A stretch of DNA of 64,000 nucleotides from Bacteroidota bacterium (GTDB taxonomy: Bacteria; Bacteroidota; Bacteroidia; Flavobacteriales; Weeksellaceae). Positions 41,639 to 48,209 of the stretch are shown piece by piece. Below the pieces are notes generated by a model that worked only from the letters and a program-made list of their open reading frames with translations, was not told where the DNA came from and did not search any database. Every line of letters starts with the position of its first letter. The first letter of the stretch is position 1. Location of the stretch: NCBI GenBank assembly GCA_023458535.1, contig JAEWYW010000062.1, positions 1 to 64,000 of the forward strand, read 5' to 3'. The translations under genes and the position numbers were made by a program.

Positions 41639-43021
41639 ATGATACATAAAATAAAAATCACTTTTCTATTGGGTATTTTCCTGTGTTTATCTGCGTTTTC
41701 AAAGGCGCAGCTTCAGTCGGGAGATTTGGTAGATGGTATTGCAGCAGTTATTGGTGACGAAATTGTTCTGGAATCTGATGTTAATGAGCAATTGAACTAC
41801 GCAAAACAGCAAGGAGCTGCCAATGCAGATAGATGTGAATTTTTAGAAAATCTGCTTTCCAATAAGTTATTGGTTTATGAAGCAAAAAGAGATACACTTA
41901 TTGAAAACCGTTCGGCAGCAATTAAAGAAACGGCTGATGCCAAGTACAAGCAGATGCTGCAATCTTTCCCAGATGAGAAGGCAATGTTGGCGGCTTATAA
42001 ATTTCGTACCTCTTACGAAATGAAAAATGCAATCGAAAAAATTGATACCGATTCTTATTATGGACAGGCAAAAGTGGCACGTATCACTGAAAAATTAGAC
42101 GTTACGCCTAATGAAGTTACCGATTTTTTCAACACCTACAAAACACAGTTTCCGGCAGTAAAAGATGAGGTGACGCTGGCGCAAATTATGATGTATCCCC
42201 AACTTACGGAAGCTCACAAACAGGAGTTGATTGATAGATTGAAAAAAATAAAAGCGGATATTGCAGCAGGTGAAACTTTCGAGAGTCAGGCAAGAATTTA
42301 TTCTGAAGATCCAGGAAGTGCAGCGAATGGTGGTTTGTATAAAAATATCAGTAAAGGACAGATGGTGAAGCCGTTCGAGGCAGCAGCTTTAAACTTGCAA
42401 GAAGGTGAAATTTCCAATCCTATAGAATCAGAATATGGTTTTCACATCATTCAGTTGGTGAAAAAATCTGGTAAAATGTACGATGCAAAGCATATCCTTC
42501 TAAAAGCGGTTCCTACGGCTGAGGAGATAAAAACTGCAGAAGTGAAATTAGACAGCATCCGTACTTTAATTCTGGATGGTAAAATGACTTTTAAAGATGC
42601 AGCTTTTAAATTCTCAGATGATAAGAGAACAAAATTCAACGCTGGTATTATCCCTGGAGCCGATGGTTCAGATAAAATTGAAAGAGCAAGTATTCCTGGT
42701 GCAATAAGCTACGAATTGGCTGGTTTAAATAAAGGTGATATTACAACAGCTTTTGAACATTTAGATGATGAGTCCAGAGGACCTGATAACGCTAGAAAAG
42801 TAGTGAAAATCATCAAAATGGAAAACGTAATTCCAGAACATACCATGTCTTTGGAAACCGATTACGACAGAATTAAGCAGTACGCCATGAATAAGAAGAA
42901 AGGGGAGGTGGTAGACAAATGGATCAATTCTAGAATTCCTACAGTATTCATCTCAGTAGACAAGAGGTATAACGACTGTAACTTTAAAGACGACTGGAAA
43001 AAAAGTTCGCTTTCAAAATAA
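41639..43021 (+). CDS. SurA-like periplasmic peptidyl-prolyl isomerase/chaperone
   Basis: The protein has 460 residues with signal peptide (MIHKIKITFLLGIFLCLSAFSKAQ). A SurA-type N-terminal chaperone helix region (DGIAAVIGDEIVLESDVNEQLNYA) comes first. A complete parvulin domain follows: EVTLAQIMMYPQLTEAHKQEL, AGETFESQARIYSEDPGSAANGGLYKNISKGQMVKPFEAAAL and ESEYGFHIIQLVKK. A second, degenerate parvulin-like repeat begins DAKHILLKAVPTAEE. It should help fold outer-membrane proteins. It has its own promoter and a strong terminator. Confidence 0.93.
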   Translation: MIHKIKITFLLGIFLCLSAFSKAQLQSGDLVDGIAAVIGDEIVLESDVNEQLNYAKQQGAANADRCEFLENLLSNKLLVYEAKRDTLIENRSAAIKETADAKYKQMLQSFPDEKAMLAAYKFRTSYEMKNAIEKIDTDSYYGQAKVARITEKLDVTPNEVTDFFNTYKTQFPAVKDEVTLAQIMMYPQLTEAHKQELIDRLKKIKADIAAGETFESQARIYSEDPGSAANGGLYKNISKGQMVKPFEAAALNLQEGEISNPIESEYGFHIIQLVKKSGKMYDAKHILLKAVPTAEEIKTAEVKLDSIRTLILDGKMTFKDAAFKFSDDKRTKFNAGIIPGADGSDKIERASIPGAISYELAGLNKGDITTAFEHLDDESRGPDNARKVVKIIKMENVIPEHTMSLETDYDRIKQYAMNKKKGEVVDKWINSRIPTVFISVDKRYNDCNFKDDWKKSSLSK

Positions 43022-43028
43022 ACATCAT

Positions 43029-43057
43029 CCTTCAGATTTTTCTGAAGGATTTTTTTT
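43029..43057 (+). terminator. Terminator of the SurA-like gene
   Basis: CCTTCAGA pairs with TCTGAAGG, with a short T-rich loop, followed by eight T. It abuts repeat copy E. Confidence 0.85.
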
Positions 43058-43197
43058 GGGCATTCCCTTCCTGCGCATTTGCCTTAGCTAGGGTCGCGCT
43101 TTCCGCTATATCTTTTTTTGTTTTGATTGGGGGAGGCGGCTAAGCCGCCGCCCCCAATCAAAACAAAAAAAGGATGCCGCTGCAATCGCTAATGCAA
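43058..43197 (+). repeat. Dispersed structured repeat, copy E (longest central hairpin)
   Basis: The outer stem is GCATT (43060-43064)/AATGC (43191-43195), the left block GCGCTTTCCGCTATATC and the right block GGATGCCGCTGCAATCGC. The central hairpin 43113-43140/43144-43171 has 28 positions with a single A-G mismatch and loop TAA. Its stem includes ATTGGGGG and GGCGGC. It lies in a 321-nt gap with no gene. Confidence 0.85.
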
Positions 43198-43342
43198 TAT
43201 AAGAACCTTACATTAACAAAAAATCATTCATCAGCAATCTACTATTAATAGATACCGAGGAAAAATAAATATGAATTTATATACTCTTCCCAAACTTTAA
43301 AAACACTTGTAGTTATTAATAAATATCATTATTTTTACCCAC

Positions 43343-44326
43343 ATGAGCAACTTTATACATTTCGGGATCGCTGAAAAAATCTACAGTGAAAACCACAATA
43401 AGATAACACAACTCTTCAACATCTCTTATCCAATTATTCAGGGTGGAATGATTTGGCACTCTGGCTGGAGGCTGGCTTCAGCAGTATCTAATAACGGTGG
43501 TCTGGGGCTTATTGGTGCTGGAAGTATGTATCCAGATATTTTAAGAGAAAACATCCAAAAATGTAAAAAAGCGACAGATAAACCATTTGGTGTAAACGTA
43601 CCGATGTTGTATCCCAATTTGGAAGAAATTATACAGATTATTTTGGAGGAAGGTGTAAAGATTGTATTCACATCAGCGGGAAACCCTAAAACATACACCG
43701 AAACCCTACAAAAAGAAGGTCTGAAGGTAGCTCATGTAGTTTCTTCAACCAAATTTGCAATAAAATGTGAAGATGCGGGAGTTGATGCCATTGTTGCTGA
43801 AGGTTTCGAAGCGGGTGGACATAACGGAAGAGATGAAACCACTACATTCTGCTTAATTCCCAATGTTAAAAAACACATCTCTAAACCATTAATTTCGGCA
43901 GGAGGTATTGCAACGGGAGCTCAAATAAAGGCGGCCATGATTTTGGGCGCAGATGGCGTGCAGATCGGAAGTCGTTTTGCAGCCACTAAGGAAGCCAGTT
44001 CTCATTCAGACTGGAAAAATATGATCGTCAATCTCAATGAGGGCGATACGCACCTTACTTTAAAAGAATTAGCACCTGTACGAATGGTAAAGAACAAATT
44101 TTTCCATGAATTAGAAGCCATTTATCAGTCGGGTAGGGATGTAGAAGCTCTGAAGCTCACCTTAGGACGCGCAAGAGCAAAAAAAGGAATGTTTGAAGGT
44201 GACTTGGAAAATGGAGAGTTGGAAATCGGTCAGGTTTCAGCGCTTATTGATGACATTTTACCTGTGGAAACAGTTTTCAAAAACCTTCTACGAGAATATC
44301 ACGAAGCAAAAATGCCTAATTTTTAA
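43343..44326 (+). CDS. Nitronate monooxygenase family flavoprotein
   Basis: This 327-residue FMN barrel protein is of the 2-nitropropane dioxygenase/FabK-like family. Signatures are YPIIQGGMIWHSGWRLASAVSNNGGLGLIGAGSM, KPFGVNVPMLYPNLEE, DAIVAEGFEAGGHNGRDETTTFCLIP with the catalytic His, and LISAGGIATGAQIKAAMILGADGVQIGSRFAAT. Nitronate detoxification or an enoyl-ACP reductase role are both possible in this family. A near-consensus -7 box (TATTTTTA, 43330-43337) lies 5 nt before the ATG. A weak terminator follows at 44333. Confidence 0.92.
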   Translation: MSNFIHFGIAEKIYSENHNKITQLFNISYPIIQGGMIWHSGWRLASAVSNNGGLGLIGAGSMYPDILRENIQKCKKATDKPFGVNVPMLYPNLEEIIQIILEEGVKIVFTSAGNPKTYTETLQKEGLKVAHVVSSTKFAIKCEDAGVDAIVAEGFEAGGHNGRDETTTFCLIPNVKKHISKPLISAGGIATGAQIKAAMILGADGVQIGSRFAATKEASSHSDWKNMIVNLNEGDTHLTLKELAPVRMVKNKFFHELEAIYQSGRDVEALKLTLGRARAKKGMFEGDLENGELEIGQVSALIDDILPVETVFKNLLREYHEAKMPNF

Positions 44327-44332
44327 ATAGTA

Positions 44333-44361
44333 AAAGAGAACTGCCAAGGTGCTCTTTTTTA
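44333..44361 (+). terminator. Terminator-like hairpin after the nitronate monooxygenase gene
   Basis: AAAGAG pairs with CTCTTT around a 13-nt loop that can itself pair weakly, followed by a T run. Confidence 0.5.
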
Positions 44362-44385
44362 TTCACAAACTTTCAAGTTATGGTT

Positions 44386-44490
44386 TTAGCATTGTTCTAA
44401 AGTTGAAATCGCTAGGGATTTTTTCTGTTCTTTATCTTCATACGCATCAACTTTGCCCTCTTTTTTAGGCTTTAATTTAAGTAGTATCCT
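44386..44490 (-). pseudogene. 34-codon C-terminal fragment, part of the decayed cassette
   Basis: An open stretch ends KKEGKVDAYEDKEQKKSLAI, then STLEQC and a stop. There is no start codon and a stop lies just upstream. It looks like the tail of another lost gene of the toxin/immunity region. Confidence 0.4.
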
Positions 44491-44524
44491 TTACGTCGGT
44501 ATTAAAGATAGTAATGGCGGCGGA

Positions 44525-44735
44525 TTATAATGATATTTCTAAATAGTTGTAATTAATATAGGATTTTAATTCCCAAATGCTTTCTAAAAATAACATATAT
44601 CGAGAAGGTTGATATTCTCCAAATGAAAATATACATAAATAACAATCGTTAATATAGTAGTAAACTTCTAAATTTTCAATTGTACAATAATTATCTATTG
44701 ATGGTTAATTGCTGTTCTGCTTGTTCAAATTCCAT
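44525..44735 (-). pseudogene. Remnant immunity gene of the silent cassette
   Basis: It starts with ATG (44735), 12 nt after the stop of the toxin remnant, reading MEFEQAEQQLT. A one-base shift is then needed to continue as DNYCTIENLEVYYYINDCYL, then CIFSFGEYQPSRYMLFLESI and WELKSYINYNYLEISL to a stop. The gene type is not recognised. Position directly after a toxin domain argues for an immunity role. Confidence 0.55.
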
Positions 44736-44747
44736 GATTATTATTTT

Positions 44748-45153
44748 TTACCAAGTTTTAAAAGTGTATGATTTACCTGGAGCTACTTTATATTGACTAT
44801 ATCCTCCAACATTTGAAATTCCATTATGTGCAGTCCGTTTTACCAATTGCATAGTTCCTGTTTAGTTTTAGGATCATAATCATCTAAATGATGCCACACA
44901 TAACCTTATGGAGTGCTTTTTTGTCCTAACGCAGCCATACTTGCAGCTCCAAAATCTGTTTTATAGTCACCAGAATATATTGGTACTATATTTTTCTGTC
45001 CTGGCTTTACAGGGTATAAAGCATCACTATTTGTATAAATTAAATCCACCGTTTGGATTAGCCGTTACTCCAGTAAATCTTCTACCTTTTTAATTCATCA
45101 ACACTTGCATACCCATTATGCACCAAAATCCCATCTTCTGTTACATAGTAAAT
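44748..45153 (-). pseudogene. Silent toxin cassette: Hint-domain end plus HNH (WHH-type) nuclease remnant
   Basis: The minus strand begins with the last codons of a Hint domain, YYVTEDGILVHNGY, which repeat 46097-46138 of the live toxin gene at 40 of 42 bases. A different C-terminal domain follows: ASVDELK, (frameshift) GRRFTGVTANPNGG, then SDALYPVKPGQKNIVPIY, GDYKTDFGAASMAALGQKST, GYVWHHLDDYDPKTK, (frameshift) MQLVKRTAHNGISNVGGY, ending SYTFKTW. The WHH...MQLV...H pattern is that of HNH/Endo VII-type nuclease toxins. At least three frame breaks and one internal stop make it non-functional. It lies just past the terminator of the live operon. Confidence 0.75.
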
Positions 45154-45163
45154 CTCACTTAAT

Positions 45164-45196
45164 AAAAAAGTGTTTCAGTCAGAAACACTTTTTTTT
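45164..45196. terminator. Terminator of the T6SS effector operon
   Basis: AAGTGTTTC/GAAACACTT (9 bp, loop AGTCA), with A6 before and T8 after, so active in both directions. It separates the expressed toxin/immunity pair from the silent cassette. Confidence 0.85.
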
Positions 45197-45201
45197 AATT
45201 A

Positions 45202-45669
45202 TCAGCCAAAAGGAATATTCATATCTTCCATATTATTTTTTAATATAGTACTAATGTAATTTCCTTTTTTTCTTGGTATACATGCGGTTGCAAAAGTTCT
45301 GGGAGCCTTGTATATTTCACCTTTATAATTAGGACTTTTTAAAACTGGCATATGATAATATGCATTTTCTTTATCATCTAAGTCCATAAACCACTTCCCT
45401 CCTATATGTTTTCTAAAAGTTTCGCCAATATATATAGTTAATAAATCAAGTATTTTTTCATCTTCCCTTAGTGTATTAATAGTTGGATATGTATTTATTA
45501 TCCATTTCTCCAAAATATCTAAAGATTGTATACTATAATCTAAATCAAGATTATTCTCTTTAGCAAATTCTTCAGTAAAATAATCCATTTTATTATCTAT
45601 AAAAAATATCCATTCTTGGAAATTGTCTTGTGTATATGACATTGTACTTTTAATTATATTATTTAACAT
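45202..45669 (-). CDS. Putative immunity protein for the nuclease toxin
   Basis: This 155-residue acidic cytosolic protein has no signal peptide. Its start codon overlaps the end of the toxin gene by 11 nt, so the two are translationally coupled as in toxin/immunity pairs. A second possible start is Met10 (MSYTQDNF). Features are EKWIINTYPTINTLREDEKI, LLTIYIGETFRKHIGGKWF and YYHMPVLKSPNYKGEIY; the GETFRKHIGGKW segment resembles motifs seen in several small helical immunity-type proteins. I cannot name the family. Immunity is inferred from position. Confidence 0.75.
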   Translation of the reverse strand: MLNNIIKSTMSYTQDNFQEWIFFIDNKMDYFTEEFAKENNLDLDYSIQSLDILEKWIINTYPTINTLREDEKILDLLTIYIGETFRKHIGGKWFMDLDDKENAYYHMPVLKSPNYKGEIYKAPRTFATACIPRKKGNYISTILKNNMEDMNIPFG

Positions 45670-47332
45670 GAGTTACATTTATACCAGCATTTCTTAATTC
45701 ATCAAGGAGTGGTTGACTAGCATCTCCCTCAATCCTCCATTCAATATCCCAGCCTTGTCTTACTAGTTCTTTGTCTCTTTCAATCTCAGACATAATTTCC
45801 TGGGTTCTTGAAAAGTAATTTCCAGATTTTACTTCTACTCCCATTTTAGCATCAACATCGGCAATATCAAGTCTTCGATTAACTGTTTGACCGTTTATAT
45901 TAACTTTAACAGTTTGTTCTCTTGCACCCCAACCTAATTCACTATGATAATTATCTGCCGCTGCATTACCTCTATTAGCATTCTGCATATTTGCCTCATA
46001 CGTCTTGCTCCATCTATTATAATCCCACTCTCCACCTCTCGCCTGATATTCTTCCCAAGCACTAGCTTTATGTTCAGGAGTTCCTGCTTCAGGCTTATAC
46101 CCATTATGCACCAAAATTCCATCTTCTGTTACATAATAGTTTTCGTTATCAGCAATATCAAAGTTATAAACTTTTTCATAATGGGGCAAGGTTTCAGTAC
46201 TAATAACGGTAGTGTAATCTCCCCCTCTTAAGTGTAATATATCACCTGCTTTTAAGTCTCGGGCTTCTATCCAATCTCCATTGCAATAAAAACGGTGTTC
46301 CGGTGTTACCTGTATAAACTCACCTGTTGGCAGTTCTATGGTAAGCATATGCATGGTGTAGCGCTCATGTTTTACCAAGACTGGTTTATACTCCGTTTGT
46401 TTAGTTTCTTCATTATAGGCTAAAACCAACTCGCCTTCTTGTACATCTTCAATATTCTGTAATCCCCTTTGTGTATGCACTTTAGTACCTGCAGGAAAGC
46501 AGACTAGCGTGGCTCCTTTTGCAGCAAATACACTTAAAAGGAGAGCTACACTGCTTTCTTTCAACTTATCGAGAGTATCTTTATCGCTACTCCATATATT
46601 GTATTGCTCAAAATAGGCGCCTCCGATGCCTAAACCTCTCATCATTTGGCAAAAACGGGGAGCATTTCTAAAGCCTTTAAAAGTAAAAGACTCTATCAAT
46701 TCTTTTCGAGCAGTGTTTGCAAACTGCTGCCCAAAACTTCTTGCAAAGGTACTTGCTCCTTGTCGGGTTGCCAATGCACCCATTCCTCCCGCCGCACTTG
46801 TTGCTCCACTTACCATGGCACCACCACCACGACCGGCTAAAAAACCAAACGCAAAATTGGCTAGATGTCCTAAATTGGTAAGCGCGGCACTTCCCCAAGC
46901 TTCCCAAAGAGTTTCTTTAGGTGTAATGGTTCCTCCTTCATCAGGACATTGCATAACAGAAGATAGTAATAATGCTTTTTTATCCTGTATTTCTAATACT
47001 GGAGATTGTTTAATCCAAACCCTGTTAGCTGCCGCAGATTTACATTTAATATATCCAACAGCAATTGCGGCGGCTATAATGGCTGCAATAATCAATGCAA
47101 CCACCCAACCTGGCCCTGGAATACAACAGGCAACCCCAGCTGCAGCTCCTGCAATGAATGCTACTTTGCCCAAACATAAAAAATTGTTTTCTCTGAGCGT
47201 ATCTTTTTCTGTTGCAGCAAGATGCCCACTCATATACGTGAAATTTTGGCTCGTAACTTTCATTTTTTTCGGAGCCATCCCTTTGTCGCAGACGAGATAA
47301 TGCTTTTCTGTAAGATATTGTTCTTCAGCCAT
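45659..47332 (-). CDS. T6SS effector: PAAR-like (DUF4280) - Hint - PD-(D/E)XK nuclease toxin
   Basis: This 557-residue polymorphic toxin starts with a PAAR-like (DUF4280) tip domain, KHYLVCDKGMAPKKMKVTSQNF through LLLSSVMQCPDEGGTITP. A hydrophobic insertion (about residues 57-95) interrupts it. A glycine/alanine-rich linker follows. The Hint domain (278-412) starts CFPAGTKVHTQRG, has TPEHRFYCNGDW and ends VHNGY, so it should cut itself and free the C-terminal toxin. Residues 413-557 hold RRLDIADVDAKMGVEVKSG (Asp489, Glu500-x-Lys502), a PD-(D/E)XK signature, and SEIERDKELVRQGWDIEWRIEG. Delivery on VgrG is inferred from position and the PAAR-like domain. Confidence 0.85.
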   Translation of the reverse strand: MAEEQYLTEKHYLVCDKGMAPKKMKVTSQNFTYMSGHLAATEKDTLRENNFLCLGKVAFIAGAAAGVACCIPGPGWVVALIIAAIIAAAIAVGYIKCKSAAANRVWIKQSPVLEIQDKKALLLSSVMQCPDEGGTITPKETLWEAWGSAALTNLGHLANFAFGFLAGRGGGAMVSGATSAAGGMGALATRQGASTFARSFGQQFANTARKELIESFTFKGFRNAPRFCQMMRGLGIGGAYFEQYNIWSSDKDTLDKLKESSVALLLSVFAAKGATLVCFPAGTKVHTQRGLQNIEDVQEGELVLAYNEETKQTEYKPVLVKHERYTMHMLTIELPTGEFIQVTPEHRFYCNGDWIEARDLKAGDILHLRGGDYTTVISTETLPHYEKVYNFDIADNENYYVTEDGILVHNGYKPEAGTPEHKASAWEEYQARGGEWDYNRWSKTYEANMQNANRGNAAADNYHSELGWGAREQTVKVNINGQTVNRRLDIADVDAKMGVEVKSGNYFSRTQEIMSEIERDKELVRQGWDIEWRIEGDASQPLLDELRNAGINVTHVK

Positions 47333-47343
47333 AATTCAATTTG

Positions 47344-48192
47344 TTATTGTGAATTTGTTACTCCCTCAGCAGCCTCCGTTTCTTCATGTAAAGGTTCATT
47401 TTCAATAGTTAATCTTAAGTAAGAATGGTTGTAGAAAAATTCTCCTAATTCTTCCGTAATTGTAAAATCAGACTCCAGTAGAGTAGCGTCTTGATATTTA
47501 TATGTTCCAGTCATTTTATAATCCGGGTGCATGTACTTATCTTTAACAGATTCTCTAAGTCTTCTTATTGTAGAATCTTCGCGAACCATTTTACCCTCAT
47601 AGGTTCTAATAAAAAAATTCTGATCTTCAATTTTTTCTTTCAAACCAATATTTACAGAAATTACAGTTCCCGAACCGAACCTATCCATCTCTGTTTTTTT
47701 TATATATTTTGTTCGATCTTCTGGTACACTCTGTCTAAAAATAAAAAAGTATTGATGCAGAAAATGGATAAATCTAATATTCTTTATTTCAAGCTCCTCA
47801 TCACTGAGTTCAAACTCTTTTGCCCTAATAATTTCGTAACTTTCTAACGGATGCGCGTTTGTTAGCCAAGATTTTACTTTTTGCCATTTCTCTTTTATTT
47901 CATCACGGTTAAATATGCGAACAATTTTCCCATCTTGGTCTACTCCTAAATCAATTTGTTTGTAAATGCTACAAACTTTATTGGTCATTTCCGCAATCTG
48001 CGTCATTACAGGATCTTCATAATCTTCTAAATTATATTCTACTTCAGTAATTAAAAAACGATATAAATCTTCTTCTTTTCCTTTGTATAAGAGTTCATTT
48101 TTAATATTTATTTTGTAATCACTTTTTATATTATGAACTCGGGTAGTGCCCACTATATCGGTATTATATCTAATGATTTTATCTTTTATCAC
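47344..48192 (-). CDS. Unknown protein between vgrG and the toxin gene; candidate effector adaptor
   Basis: This 282-residue soluble protein has no signal peptide or membrane segment. It is 17 nt from vgrG and 11 nt from the toxin gene, so all three are cotranscribed. Sequence is charged and mixed alpha/beta: NLEDYEDPVMTQIAEMTNKV, DEIKEKWQKVKSWLTNAHPL, IRFIHFLHQYFFIFRQSVPE and a C-terminal beta-rich part with GEFFYNHSYLRLTIEN. I do not recognise a named domain. In Proteobacteria this position is held by adaptor/chaperones (DUF4123, DUF1795, DUF2169); none of those is visible here, so a Bacteroidota-specific loader is a reasonable guess. Confidence 0.7.
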   Translation of the reverse strand: MIKDKIIRYNTDIVGTTRVHNIKSDYKINIKNELLYKGKEEDLYRFLITEVEYNLEDYEDPVMTQIAEMTNKVCSIYKQIDLGVDQDGKIVRIFNRDEIKEKWQKVKSWLTNAHPLESYEIIRAKEFELSDEELEIKNIRFIHFLHQYFFIFRQSVPEDRTKYIKKTEMDRFGSGTVISVNIGLKEKIEDQNFFIRTYEGKMVREDSTIRRLRESVKDKYMHPDYKMTGTYKYQDATLLESDFTITEELGEFFYNHSYLRLTIENEPLHEETEAAEGVTNSQ

Positions 48193-48209
48193 AGCCTTGT
48201 TATTTTACA

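Noticed and set aside
44908..45093. Plus-strand 61-codon frame in the silent cassette
   Set aside because: The minus strand of the same DNA encodes a recognisable decayed toxin; the plus frame has no features.
46626..47300. 224-codon open frame on the plus strand opposite the toxin gene
   Set aside because: It is the antisense shadow of the Ala/Gly-rich PAAR-linker region. It shows Pro/Ala low complexity, no promoter box and no family features.
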